DNA of 64,000 bases. Origin: Undibacterium piscinae (lineage in GTDB: Bacteria > Pseudomonadota > Gammaproteobacteria > Burkholderiales > Burkholderiaceae_D). The position numbers and the translations under genes were made by a program. Positions 55,951 through 64,000 of this stretch are shown here, one piece after another. The number at the start of each line of letters is the position of its first letter. The stretch's first letter is position 1. Under the pieces are notes generated by a model. It was not told where the DNA came from, searched no databases, and saw nothing but the letters and a program-made list of their open reading frames with translations. The stretch spans positions 372,001 to 436,000 of the forward strand of contig CP051152.1 of the NCBI GenBank assembly GCA_003970805.2. The letters are read 5' to 3'.

Positions 55951-58152
55951 TTGGTCTCGCTCAAGGCGGTGAGCCGTGACTACCCCTTGCGCGGCAATCT
56001 CAAGCTTAGTCAGGGCGATAAAGATGAGAGCGAAGTGATCACGCAAGAGATCCCCGGCTCCGGTACGGTCTGGGTAGACCCGGCCTTGATGATCAGCCTG
56101 AATCTGAAAATCGGTGATCAACTCAAACTCGGCGACCTGTCTCTGAATATCACTCAGGTGATTGCGAATGAGCCTGATCGCGGTGCCGCCTTCATGAATT
56201 TTGCGCCACGCGTGATGGTCGCTCTGACCGATTTGCCTGCCACCAATCTGGTGCAAAATGGCTCGCGCGTCACTTATAGACTGCTGCTGGCGGGCAAGGC
56301 TACCAGTGTCGCTAGTTTTCAAACTTACCTACAAAAAACCATTGATGCTGAAAAGCTCAAGGGTGTACGACTAGAATCACTGGAATCCGGGCGTCCGGAA
56401 ATGCGCGCTACCCTCGATAGGTCTGAGCAGTTTTTGTCGCTGGTCGGATTGCTTTCGGCGATGCTGGCGGCAGTGGCAGTGGCAATGGCGGCGCGCCGTT
56501 TTATGCTGCGTCATGTGGATGCCTGTGCCATGTTGCGCTGTCTGGGGCTGACGCAAAATCAGGTCACCGGGATGTATCTGATCGAATTTCTGATGCTAGG
56601 CTTAGCGGGTAGTCTGGCCGGTGTTTTACTGGGTTTTGGCGGGCATTATGTCTTGCTTGAATGGCTCGGTAAGCTGGTCGGCAATGATTTGCCACCAGCG
56701 AGTTGGCTGCCTGCGGTGCAAGGTGTCGCTACCGGACTGTTGTTGCTGGTCGGGTTTGCCTTGCCTCCGATACTGCAATTGCGCAATGTGCCGCACAACC
56801 GGGTGATACGGCGCGAGCAAGATGCGCCGCAAGCGCTGACCTTGGTGACTTACGGATTGGGCCTGGGGATGTTCATCGCTTTATTGTTGTGGCAGGCCGG
56901 TGACATTAAGTTAGGCATGTTGACCGCAGCCGGTTTTTTGGGGGGCTTGCTGCTGTTCGCCTTGATTGCCTGGCTGGCAGTGATCTCGCTGAAACGCTTG
57001 CGTGGCGCGATCAATCATTCAGCCTGGCGCTTTGCCATTACCGCCTTGCAGCGCAGGCCGGGTGCGACTGTGATACAGGTGGTGTCGCTGGCCTTGGGTT
57101 TGATGGCCTTGCTATTGCTGACCGTAGTGCGTGGTGACCTGATCACTGCCTGGAAAAAATCCACGCCGGCCGATGCGCCGAATCAATTCGTCATCAATAT
57201 CCAGCCGGATCAAAAAGAACAGATCGCGACGCGTCTGGGTGCCTTCACGCAGCCGGCTTTGTATCCTATGATACGCGGCCGCCTGATACAGGTGAACGAC
57301 AAAGTGCTGGGCCCTGACAGTTATCCTGAAGATAGGGCCAAGCGCCTGGTGGACCGCGAATTTAACCTCTCGACCATGAACGAGCTACCGGCCTTGAATA
57401 AAATCACCGCCGGACATTGGTATAGTGATGCCAATGCGACGCAGCCGGAAGCCTCGGTCGAAGAGGGTATCGCCAAGACCTTAAATTTAAAGCTCGGCGA
57501 TAAGCTGACCTTTGATGTGGCCGGCCAACCGGTGACGGCCGCCATTACCAGTTTGCGTAAGCTAGACTGGGGCTCAATGCGCGTCAATTTCTTTGTCGTG
57601 ATCAATCCCAAGGCGATGGCTGATTTGCCGCAAACCTGGATTACCGCGTTTCGTATGCCGCCTGGCGAGAAAAAATTCGTCAACCAATTGATGCAGGATT
57701 TCCCGAATCTGACCGTGGTCGATGTCGGTGCCATGATCAGGCAATTGCAGGATGTGCTCGATCAGGTGATCCGTGCGGTCGAGTTTTTATTTCTGTTCAC
57801 GCTGGCCTCCGGTGTGCTGGTGCTGTATGCGGCGCTCGCTGGTTCGCAAGACTTACGGATGCGTGAGGCCGCCTTGCTGCGCGCCTTGGGTGCCACCCGC
57901 AAGCAACTCTCGCAAGCGCAATGGATAGAGTTTCTGCTGATAGGCGGTTTGTCCGGCTTGTTGGCTGCCAGCGGTGCCTCGGCCGTGGGCTGGGCCCTGG
58001 CACGCTTCAGCTTTGAGTTTGAATGGAGCTTTTCGCCTTTGGTCTGGTTCGCTGGCATACTGGTTGGCGCCACCTGTGCATTGATAGGCGGTTGGCTGGG
58101 TTTGCGCAATGTCTTGAATCAGCCGCCTTTGCAAAGTCTGCGTGAAAGTTAA
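55951..58152 (+). CDS. FtsX/MacB-type ABC transporter permease (YbbP-like), 5' end damaged
   Basis: Main part (733 aa) of an ABC permease with two FtsX-like domains and about eight to ten membrane helices (FLSLVGLLSAMLAAVAVAMA, LIEFLMLGLAGSLAGVLLG, VEFLFLFTLASGVLVLYAAL, IEFLLIGGLSGLLAASGAS). Large extracytoplasmic domains lie between. The family is often encoded with a lipase and an ATPase and may export lipoprotein-like cargo. The true start is the fragment at 55582; the TTG at 55951 is only the first in-frame codon after the damaged stretch. No ATPase gene is adjacent in the window. Confidence 0.8.
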   Translation: MVSLKAVSRDYPLRGNLKLSQGDKDESEVITQEIPGSGTVWVDPALMISLNLKIGDQLKLGDLSLNITQVIANEPDRGAAFMNFAPRVMVALTDLPATNLVQNGSRVTYRLLLAGKATSVASFQTYLQKTIDAEKLKGVRLESLESGRPEMRATLDRSEQFLSLVGLLSAMLAAVAVAMAARRFMLRHVDACAMLRCLGLTQNQVTGMYLIEFLMLGLAGSLAGVLLGFGGHYVLLEWLGKLVGNDLPPASWLPAVQGVATGLLLLVGFALPPILQLRNVPHNRVIRREQDAPQALTLVTYGLGLGMFIALLLWQAGDIKLGMLTAAGFLGGLLLFALIAWLAVISLKRLRGAINHSAWRFAITALQRRPGATVIQVVSLALGLMALLLLTVVRGDLITAWKKSTPADAPNQFVINIQPDQKEQIATRLGAFTQPALYPMIRGRLIQVNDKVLGPDSYPEDRAKRLVDREFNLSTMNELPALNKITAGHWYSDANATQPEASVEEGIAKTLNLKLGDKLTFDVAGQPVTAAITSLRKLDWGSMRVNFFVVINPKAMADLPQTWITAFRMPPGEKKFVNQLMQDFPNLTVVDVGAMIRQLQDVLDQVIRAVEFLFLFTLASGVLVLYAALAGSQDLRMREAALLRALGATRKQLSQAQWIEFLLIGGLSGLLAASGASAVGWALARFSFEFEWSFSPLVWFAGILVGATCALIGGWLGLRNVLNQPPLQSLRES

Positions 58153-58212
58153 GTCAGGTCGCTGCATGGGCTGCAACAATAATTTTTTAAATGTTGGAAG
58201 AAGTAAATCGTA

Positions 58213-58656
58213 ATGAATAACGAATCAAGTAACCAAGCAAATAACCAAGCAAATAATCAAGAGCGGCAAGAAGAAAAATCGAATCTGTATGAGCTGATAG
58301 GCGGAGCCGAAAAGTTGCGCGAAATGGTCGACAGGTTTTACGATCTGATGGAGTTTGAGCCTGAATTTGCCGGCATACGCGTCATGCATCCTAGCCCTAA
58401 CGATAGTTCCAGAGATAAGCTGTTCTGGTTTTTGTCGGGTTGGATGGGTGGGCCGAATCTATACATCGAGCAGTTTGGTCATCCTCGTTTGCGCGGACGC
58501 CATCTGCCGTATGCGATCGGCGTCAGCGAACGTGATCAATGGCTGCGCTGCATGGCATGGGCGATGCAGGATGTCGGTATCGAGGAAGGCTTGCAACTGC
58601 ACCTGATGAACTCGTTTTACCAGACTGCCGACTGGATGCGCAATAAGGCCGAATAA
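58213..58656 (+). CDS. Group II truncated hemoglobin
   Basis: Oxygen-binding trHb2 (147 aa). After an Asn/Gln-rich lead, LYELIGGAEKLREMVDRFYD starts the 2-on-2 globin fold. FWFLSGWMGGPNLYIEQFGH holds the distal residues and the proximal histidine is in HPRLRGRHLPYAIG; WLRCMAWAMQDV supplies the tryptophan typical of group II. The N-terminal tail carries two 12-bp repeats coding NQANNQAN. It may act in O2/NO handling; it has its own ribosome-binding site (GGAAGAAG). Confidence 0.93.
   Translation: MNNESSNQANNQANNQERQEEKSNLYELIGGAEKLREMVDRFYDLMEFEPEFAGIRVMHPSPNDSSRDKLFWFLSGWMGGPNLYIEQFGHPRLRGRHLPYAIGVSERDQWLRCMAWAMQDVGIEEGLQLHLMNSFYQTADWMRNKAE
58231..58260 (+). repeat. 12-bp tandem repeats in the globin N terminus
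   Basis: Two identical AACCAAGCAAAT units plus a partial third encode NQANNQANNQ. They match in unit length the in-frame repeats of the MocR and DoxX genes in this window. Confidence 0.85.
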
Positions 58657-58705
58657 GAGTTGGTGCGCGCGTCGGCAAGCAGCTAAACCTGAAAAATAAA
58701 ACCCT

Positions 58706-60187
58706 ATGACTTTGACTGAAATTTTGATTTTTGCCGCCTTGTCGTTACTGCTGTTGCTCAATCTGCTCATCCTATGGCGTGGTCGCAGCGCTGGTAGAGC
58801 CGATAGCGATAGTGTGCAGCTCTTGCAAACGGTTTTGCAGCAAAGCCAGCAACTACAACAAGTGCAGCAGGCACAACAAACATTGCAAATGGCCCATGAG
58901 CGTAGCGAGCGCTCTTTACGCGAACAAATCCTGTCGGGTGCACAAGCGACACGGCAAGAGTTGGGTAGCAATTTTTCGCAATTACAGCAAGTCTTGTCGA
59001 CTCAGCTAACCAACGCGGCAGCGCTGCAAAACACCCAGATCGACGCGTTTTCTCAGCAACTGGTAAAACTCACCGAAGCCAATGCCCAGCAGTTGGAACA
59101 GATGCGTCTGTCGCTGATACAACAAGGCCAGACGGCGCGTGACGAGCAGGCTGGCAGTTTGCAGCGCTTTGCCGCTAGCCTCAATCAAGTGCTGGCCAAT
59201 CTGACCGAATCGAATGCGCTGCGCATGGGTGAGATTCGCGCCACCCTGGAACAAAAAATCCAGCAATTGCAAGCCGATAACGCCAGCAAGCTAGAAGAGA
59301 TGCGTAAGACCGTCGATGAAAAACTGCATGCCACGTTAGAGCAGCGTCTCGGTGAATCCTTCAAGCAAGTCTCGGAGCGGCTGGAAAAAGTCCATCAAGG
59401 CCTGGGCGAAATGCAGCAACTGGCGATCGGCGTCGGTGACCTTAAGCGCGTGCTGACCAATGTCAAAACCCGCGGCACCTGGGGCGAAGTGCAACTGGAG
59501 ATGGTACTGGAGCAGATGCTGACGCCCGAACAATATGGCAAGAACGTCGAGACCATACCGGGCACCGGCGAGCGGGTTGAGTTTGCAATCAAATTGCCGG
59601 GCAAGGAAGACGATAGGGCACCGGTCTGGATGCCTATCGATGCCAAGTTCCCGAAAGAGCAGTATGAGCGTTTGCTCGATGCTGCCGAACGTGCCGATGC
59701 CGATGGCGTCGCGCAAGCCGGTAAGGAGCTCGAGCGTGCGATCCGCAATGAAGCTAAAACCATCGCCGATAAATATCTGTCACCTCCTTTAACCACCGAT
59801 TTCGCCATCCTGTTCCTGCCGACTGAAGGACTGTATGCCGAAGTGATGCGCAGGCCGGGCTTAGCGGACGAGTTGCAGCGCACTTGTCGCGTCACCATTT
59901 CCGGCCCTTCGACTTTATCGGCTTTGCTGAACAGCCTGCAAATGGGTTTCCGTACCCTGGTACTGGAAAAACGCTCCTCCGAAGTCTGGCAAGTATTGGG
60001 TGCGGTGAAAACCGAGTTCGGTAAATTTGGCGAGGTATTGGCAGCCACCAAAACAGCGCTGGAACGCGCCGCTAAAAACATCGACCACGCCGAAGTACGC
60101 ACGCGTCAGATGACGAAAAAGCTCAAGCAGGTCGAGGCCTTGCCTGGTGAGGCTGCACAAAGTTTGCTGGGTATGGACGTGGCTTAG
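58706..60187 (+). CDS. rmuC: DNA recombination protein RmuC
   Basis: RmuC-family protein (493 aa), linked to limiting inversion recombination. An N-terminal membrane helix (LIFAALSLLLLLNLLILW) is followed by a Gln-rich coiled coil (QQSQQLQQVQQAQQTLQM) and the endonuclease-like core: TRGTWGEVQLEMVLEQML, VEFAIKLPGKEDDRAPVW, PIDAKFPKEQYERLLDA and FLPTEGLYAEVMRRPGL. All canonical motifs are present. It follows the globin gene by 49 bases on the same strand. Confidence 0.94.
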   Translation: MTLTEILIFAALSLLLLLNLLILWRGRSAGRADSDSVQLLQTVLQQSQQLQQVQQAQQTLQMAHERSERSLREQILSGAQATRQELGSNFSQLQQVLSTQLTNAAALQNTQIDAFSQQLVKLTEANAQQLEQMRLSLIQQGQTARDEQAGSLQRFAASLNQVLANLTESNALRMGEIRATLEQKIQQLQADNASKLEEMRKTVDEKLHATLEQRLGESFKQVSERLEKVHQGLGEMQQLAIGVGDLKRVLTNVKTRGTWGEVQLEMVLEQMLTPEQYGKNVETIPGTGERVEFAIKLPGKEDDRAPVWMPIDAKFPKEQYERLLDAAERADADGVAQAGKELERAIRNEAKTIADKYLSPPLTTDFAILFLPTEGLYAEVMRRPGLADELQRTCRVTISGPSTLSALLNSLQMGFRTLVLEKRSSEVWQVLGAVKTEFGKFGEVLAATKTALERAAKNIDHAEVRTRQMTKKLKQVEALPGEAAQSLLGMDVA

Positions 60188-60220
60188 CAGTATCTGAAGC
60201 TTTTGTTGGTGCGCGAAATT

Positions 60221-60799
60221 TAGCAAACTCTTAGTTACCGGCGGTAGCATGTTGGTATCGGTTGCCGTGTATGCCATGGTGTTTGGCTGGTGGTATGCCG
60301 TCGGTTTCGTGTTGTTGGTGCATGAGATGGGGCATTATCTGGCGGCACGCCGCGTGGCCTAATGTAGCTTGCCGACTTTCTCCCCTTCGTCGGCGCTTGG
60401 ATAGAGCTTAAAGACCGCCGCACAATGCCGACCGAAGATCGGTTTAGCTGGGCCGCTAGCGGGTACCGTGGGCGCAGTCTCTGTTATTTTTTTGCGCGTA
60501 ACTACAATAGCGATTTGTTGTTGGCGGTGCGTATTCAGGCTTTAGCGGCACTGTTTTATTACCGGCCCAGCCCCATCCTGGTCTTGATCACTATCATGGC
60601 TGGCCCGCAATTGTGGCGCGCCTGGAAGTACGACGCCACGGCACCAGAAAATCAGCAGTATTACGGCATCGCTACCGACGTCCGTCTGACTTACTCGGCC
60701 TATTACTTACTCTTGCTAGGCTTTTTGGCGGTGATGACCAACGATGTGCATGAGATGCTGCAGGCTGTACGAACGGTGCATGGCAGTAGCGGTGCTTAA
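60221..60799 (+). pseudogene. Site-2-protease-like (M50) membrane metallopeptidase remnant
   Basis: A first frame reads KLLVTGGSMLVSVAVYAMVF then the zinc motif VHEMGHYLAARRVA and stops at 60361. A second frame, via PTFSPSSALG and LKDRRT-like pieces, leads to 60425, where CYFFARNYNSDLLLAV is followed at once by FYYRPSPILVLITIMAG and ENQQYYGIATDVRLTYSAYY. The segment that should hold the second catalytic motif (N-x-x-P-x-x-x-D-G) is missing and the N terminus is absent. Frameshifts plus an internal loss make it non-functional as written. Confidence 0.75.
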
Positions 60800-60842
60800 G
60801 CCCGGCCGGCATCGCATTTATAAGTGCTCGCCGCTTGCCGCT

Positions 60843-61730
60843 TTAGTCCAGATGTAAATGCTCAGCGAGATAGCTAAACACGGTGCTGACACGCCTTAAG
60901 TGGCGTGCTTCGGTGTGCGTGAGTAACCAGAGATCGGTTTGGCATTCATCTAGAACTTCGCTCACTTGGATCAGGTCGGCGCGGCCTTGCGCCAGAAAAA
61001 TCGGCAGTATGCCCACGCCTAAGCCGCGTGCGACAAACTCTGTCACCGTGAGTATGCTATTCACGCGATATTTCGGAACGATTTTTGGGTAGTGTTTTTT
61101 TCTCCAGATTACCGAGGGATGCTCAGGCAGGGCCTCGTCGGGCGCTATCCAATCTTGTTCTTGATAAGCTATTTCGCGATTCGCTGCGGGAACTGATGCA
61201 GATTTTGCGCTGAATAGCGCTACCCGTATCGGACCTATGCGCTTGCCTATTAGATGTGGCGGCGGCCGCTTGGTGGCGCGCAATGCGATATCGGCATCCC
61301 TGCGCGTCAAACTCACCAACTCGTTACCTGCATGCAAATCAAATTCTAGCAAGGGATGCAGCACTCGCAGTTGCTGCAATGCTGGCGCCAGAACCCCATG
61401 CAATAGGGTGTCGGTACTGCTGATGCGTAGAAAGCCCGAGACTTGTTCTGGCCTCATTTGCAGCATAGTGCGCGCTGCTTCCAACTGGATCTCGATCTGC
61501 TCGGCAGCAGCGGTCAGCTGTTGTGCCAGCTCATTGGTCTGATATCCACTGCGCGATCGTTCGAACAAGCGCTGGCCTATCCCCTTTTCTATGCGTTGTA
61601 TGCTTCTGAAAACGGTGGAGGCATCTTGCTCCAGGCGTTCTCCCGCCAGCGCCAAGGTGCCAGTGCGGCTCAGTGCCAGTAGCACCGCCAGATCGGCCGA
61701 GCTTAACTTGAATTGCGTTTTCGCATTCAT
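60843..61730 (-). CDS. LysR-family transcriptional regulator
   Basis: LysR-type regulator of 295 aa. The N-terminal helix-turn-helix is SSADLAVLLALSRTGTLALA, ASTVFRSIQRIEKGIGQRLF and ERSRSGYQTNELAQQL. The effector domain follows (LLEFDLHAGNELVSLTRRDA and DIALRATKRPP). It is divergent from the doxX-gst pair with a 78-base gap, so it probably controls them. Effector unknown. Confidence 0.92.
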   Translation of the reverse strand: MNAKTQFKLSSADLAVLLALSRTGTLALAGERLEQDASTVFRSIQRIEKGIGQRLFERSRSGYQTNELAQQLTAAAEQIEIQLEAARTMLQMRPEQVSGFLRISSTDTLLHGVLAPALQQLRVLHPLLEFDLHAGNELVSLTRRDADIALRATKRPPPHLIGKRIGPIRVALFSAKSASVPAANREIAYQEQDWIAPDEALPEHPSVIWRKKHYPKIVPKYRVNSILTVTEFVARGLGVGILPIFLAQGRADLIQVSEVLDECQTDLWLLTHTEARHLRRVSTVFSYLAEHLHLD

Positions 61731-61768
61731 AGTTTTCTATTCTGCATATTTTCATTGTAAAACCGCAA

Positions 61769-61782
61769 TGCTACAGTGCATC
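61769..61782. promoter_or_regulatory. Candidate LysR box
   Basis: ATGC-N6-GCAT dyad in the divergent space between the LysR gene and doxX. It is of the general LysR-type dyad form, but short. Confidence 0.25.
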
Positions 61783-61808
61783 CATTCTTAATTCAATGGA
61801 CAACAAAA

Positions 61809-62348
61809 ATGACTACCGGACCAGCCAAGCTCGCAAGGAATTCAGAGGCGAATTCAGAAGCCAATTCTAAAACTAAGTTAGCAAATAAGTTAGCAAATAA
61901 GTTAGCAAATAAGTTGGTAAATAAGTTGGCAACTAAGCCCAGCTATACGTCTATCGATTATGGCGTGACGCTGTTGCGCCTGAGCCTGGGTGTGATGTGG
62001 ATAGCGCATGCCATGCTCAAACTTTTGGTATTTACTTTGCCAGGCACGGCTGAATTTTTTGTCAGTATCGGATACCCCGGTGTTCTGGCGTATCCAGTGT
62101 TTGCCGCTGAGCTTGGCGGCGGGCTTGCCTTGCTATTCGGTGTGTACGCCAGACAGGTAGCGCTGGCCTTGATGCCGGTGATGGCGGTCGCTGCTAGTGT
62201 ACATTTCGCAAACGGTTGGGTGCATACCAGCCCCAATGGCGGCTGGGAGTATCCGGTATTCTTGCTGATGGCCTCGCTGGCACTGTGGCTAATGGGGGAT
62301 GGTGCCTTTGCCCTGCGTCGCAGTCCTCGTTTTAGCCCCAACTTTTAA
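61809..62348 (+). CDS. DoxX-family membrane protein with tetrapeptide-repeat N terminus
   Basis: A 179-residue protein. Residues 11-42 are a repetitive polar tail (NSEA twice, NSKT, then KLAN three times, KLVN, KLAT) encoded by eight 12-bp units. The DoxX domain follows with four membrane helices: GVTLLRLSLGVMWIAHAMLK, FAAELGGGLALLFGVYARQV, ALALMPVMAVAASVHFANG and PVFLLMASLALWLMGDGAFA. Family members are linked to redox stress or quinone use. Divergent from LysR, ten bases before the GST gene. Confidence 0.88.
   Translation: MTTGPAKLARNSEANSEANSKTKLANKLANKLANKLVNKLATKPSYTSIDYGVTLLRLSLGVMWIAHAMLKLLVFTLPGTAEFFVSIGYPGVLAYPVFAAELGGGLALLFGVYARQVALALMPVMAVAASVHFANGWVHTSPNGGWEYPVFLLMASLALWLMGDGAFALRRSPRFSPNF
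61839..61934 (+). repeat. Eight 12-bp tandem units in doxX
   Basis: Three units of the type AATTCAGARGCN are followed by five of the type AAGTTAGCAAAT, all in frame with doxX. Three successive AAGTTAGCAAAT copies are identical, so copy number is likely to vary between strains. Confidence 0.9.
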
Positions 62349-62357
62349 GGCGACATC

Positions 62358-63032
62358 ATGACTTCGAAATTTGTTCTGGTTAGCCATGTCCTGTGTCCCT
62401 ATGTGCAAAGAGTGGCGATTGTGTTGGCAGAGAAGGGCATCGTCTACCAGCGTATCGATATCGATTTGAAAAATAAACCGGCCTGGTTTCTTGCGATTTC
62501 CCCGCTGGCCAAGACCCCGGTTCTGCTGGTGGGAGAGCAGGCCATCTTTGAGTCCAGCGTGATCTGCGAATATTTGGATGAGACGCGTCTGCCCAAACTG
62601 CATCCGGAGCATGCTTTGCTGCGGGCCAGGCAGCGCGCCTGGATGGAGTTCGGTAGCAGTATTCTCAGCACCATAGCGGGTTTCTATAATGCCGTCGATG
62701 GGCAAGCTTTAAGCGCCAAGAGCCAGGAGTTACATGAAAAATTGAAACAGCTAGAGCTACTGTTACAGGATGGCCCGTATTTTTCAGGCCTGCAATTTAA
62801 CCTGGTCGATGCAGTTTTTGCACCGGTGTTGCGTTACTTTGAAGTGTTCGAGACCGTATTCGGTATAGATTTTTTTGCCGATACCCCGAAAGTGCGCACC
62901 TGGTGGCGACACTTAGCGCAGCGCCCCAGCGTCAAGCATGCGGTAGGCGCCAACTATGCCGAATTATTGCTGGATTTTTTGAAAGCTAGACCGGTTATGC
63001 TTGTAGAAAACTACCGCCAGCGCTTAGCTTAA
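62358..63032 (+). CDS. Glutathione S-transferase
   Basis: A 224-residue GST. The thioredoxin-like domain reads KFVLVSHVLCPYVQRVAIVL (catalytic Cys/Ser region) with KTPVLLVGEQAIFESSVICE (cis-proline and glutathione-binding ES). The helical domain follows with FSGLQFNLVDAVFAPVLRYF. It is related to omega/beta-type bacterial GSTs with an N-terminal CPY motif, so thiol-transferase activity is likely. It follows doxX by nine bases and shares its control region. Confidence 0.92.
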   Translation: MTSKFVLVSHVLCPYVQRVAIVLAEKGIVYQRIDIDLKNKPAWFLAISPLAKTPVLLVGEQAIFESSVICEYLDETRLPKLHPEHALLRARQRAWMEFGSSILSTIAGFYNAVDGQALSAKSQELHEKLKQLELLLQDGPYFSGLQFNLVDAVFAPVLRYFEVFETVFGIDFFADTPKVRTWWRHLAQRPSVKHAVGANYAELLLDFLKARPVMLVENYRQRLA

Positions 63033-63037
63033 AACGT

Positions 63038-63532
63038 TTATTTGCACTTGTCAGCGGCGAGTAAATACAAGGCTACGGGTATCGCCAATAAACCTCCACC
63101 ACTGTCTTTACCCAGGCAATCAGGCTTAGCTGCTGCCGCTACCGCGGTTTCTAGTCGGTCGAATTTTGTCTTGGGTTTGTCGTTAAGCTGCTTGCCACTA
63201 CGTTCGGCCTGGAGTTCTATCTCCGTTTTGCTGTCCTGATAGGCTCTGCGTATTGCCTTGCTGTCTATCTGCAAAGGCGTGGAGAGCGTATCTGGCGGAA
63301 ATTCGCTAGGTGCGCTAGGCACCGCTGGCGTGGCAGTCAGCGTCGTAGGCGCGATTGGAGTAAATTTTTTCGGTAGCGCAGGCTGGCTAGGTGTTTTTTG
63401 AAGCTGAACCGCTGGTGGCGCTTCGGGCGCTGTGTTTAATTCTTTAGGCGGCGTTAATTCGATAAAACGCAGATTGATGAACTGCTTGAGGCTGTCCGCA
63501 CTTAGTCGTCTACTCTGCATGGCTGGCGACAT
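63038..63532 (-). CDS. Pro/Ala-rich protein of unknown function
   Basis: A 164-residue sequence without a signal peptide in this frame: LRFIELTPPKELNTAPEAPP begins a long proline-rich linker, then DSKAIRRAYQDSKTEIELQA and LGKDSGGGLLAIPVALYLLA. The region just upstream encodes a 48-residue frame with a membrane helix that overlaps it by 23 bases; joining them would give a TM-anchored periplasmic protein, so a frameshift is plausible. Convergent with the GST gene. No domain is recognised. Confidence 0.6.
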   Translation of the reverse strand: MSPAMQSRRLSADSLKQFINLRFIELTPPKELNTAPEAPPAVQLQKTPSQPALPKKFTPIAPTTLTATPAVPSAPSEFPPDTLSTPLQIDSKAIRRAYQDSKTEIELQAERSGKQLNDKPKTKFDRLETAVAAAAKPDCLGKDSGGGLLAIPVALYLLAADKCK

Positions 63533-63656
63533 AGGCCAATATTTTGATCAGTAACAGTGTCAGCAATAGCGACAGACTGGCGGCCAGGATGCGCTGACGC
63601 TGGCTGACTATGTGCCAATCCTGTGGTCTGTCTAGCTCAGTGCTTGATGTCTTCAT
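63510..63656 (-). CDS. Small membrane protein (48 aa) or 5' part of the next gene
   Basis: ATG at 63656 reads MKTSSTELDRPQDWHIVSQ, then the hydrophobic ILAASLSLLLTLLLIKILAY and stops at 63510. It overlaps the downstream frame by 23 bases. Either a genuine small membrane protein translationally coupled to it or the N-terminal anchor separated by an indel. Confidence 0.45.
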   Translation of the reverse strand: MKTSSTELDRPQDWHIVSQRQRILAASLSLLLTLLLIKILAYVASHAE

Positions 63657-63702
63657 GCCATCTGCTGTCGGCCTGTGTATGCTCAGTCTCCAGGATAATT
63701 AT

Positions 63703-64000
63703 CTACAGCTCAGAGAGAGAAATTGATGCCTGGCGCAATATTCGGTTCGCCTCAAACAGCAAGACTCGACCTTGTCGCCAGCGGCAACATTGCCCTGTTG
63801 ATCATGCAACACCACCATGCAGTTCGCTTCCGACATGGAGCGTAAGATTCCCGATCCCTGTGAAACCGTGACTGCCACTTGCAGCGTGCCGTCCGCTGCC
63901 AGAGAGACGATGCCGCGTTGATATTCGGTTCGCCCGGCGCGCTTGCGTATCGCCGCTACCGATGTTACCGGCACCAGCGTTAAGGCCGGACTGTCTGCTC
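63703..64000 (-). CDS. moeA: Molybdopterin molybdenumtransferase, C-terminal part, frameshifted
   Basis: The C-terminal end of MoeA, which inserts molybdate into molybdopterin. RKRAGRTEYQRGIVSLAADG and GSGILRSMSEANCMVVL are the conserved MoeA domain IV segments. After GDKVE the frame shifts: as written it gives SCCLRRTEYCARH, whereas one added base gives VLLFEANRILRQASISLSEL with a stop at 63703. The 5' part lies beyond the window. A single indel near 63770 is the cause. Confidence 0.85.

Noticed and set aside
61839..61934. Tandem repeats as a possible CRISPR array
   Set aside because: Units are 12 bp, contiguous, without spacers, and encode an in-frame peptide repeat.

Overview
The window looks like a chromosomal stretch of a betaproteobacterium of the order Burkholderiales, most probably family Oxalobacteraceae. 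This is inferred from the gene order mdh / gntR / sdhCDAB-sdhE-gltA / odhAB-lpd, the type of SdhA and OdhA sequences, the MocR and trHb2 family members and the moderate G+C. No rRNA, tRNA, IS element, prophage or CRISPR array was seen.

Layout. (1) 1-14713 is a TCA-cycle supercluster: a frameshifted CoA-ester lyase, mdh (minus strand), a GntR/UTRA regulator with a perfect 16-bp palindrome upstream, sdhC-sdhD-sdhA-sdhB-sdhE, gltA with a strong terminator, then odhA-odhB, a small SHOCT/PspC membrane protein and lpdA. (2) 14.8-24.1 kb holds zapE, a small secreted protein, a decayed upp, a 1476-residue coiled-coil protein, and an ompR/envZ pair whose kinase lost its ATPase domain at an imperfect direct duplication. 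(3) 24.1-32.9 kb is a housekeeping block: smpB, ratA, rnfH, a DUF4124 protein, then guaB, a GAF-GGDEF protein, guaA, queE, queD, tadA and ldcA, nearly all co-directional and tightly packed. (4) 33-39.7 kb is an aromatic acyl-CoA catabolic island: a monooxygenase/Old-Yellow-Enzyme fusion disrupted by about 219 bp, an SDR, a MarR regulator, an enoyl-CoA hydratase, an acyl-CoA dehydrogenase and a RidA protein. (5) 40.1-48.6 kb is a seven-gene translationally coupled operon that I read as a synthase-dependent exopolysaccharide system: a GT2 synthase, a bactofilin-like protein, a periplasmic protein, a membrane-anchored deacetylase-like protein, WecB, a YaiO-type outer-membrane barrel and a polytopic membrane protein. 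It is the best candidate here for a little-described system. (6) 48.7-64 kb is mixed accessory and housekeeping content: cytochrome b561, a PNPOx-like / MocR divergent pair, half of an MFS transporter, an AMP-forming acyl-CoA ligase, a hydrolase, a broken FtsX-type permease, a trHb2 globin, rmuC, a decayed M50 peptidase, a LysR-DoxX-GST unit and the end of moeA.

A striking feature is the number of one-base frameshifts and imperfect local duplications (CoA lyase, upp, envZ, DUF4124, monooxygenase fusion, ligase 3' end, FtsX permease, M50 peptidase, moeA). Either this lineage is decaying these genes, or the assembly carries uncorrected indels and mis-joined ends; the sequence alone favours the second for several of them. 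Conclusions about loss of function should be read with that in mind.
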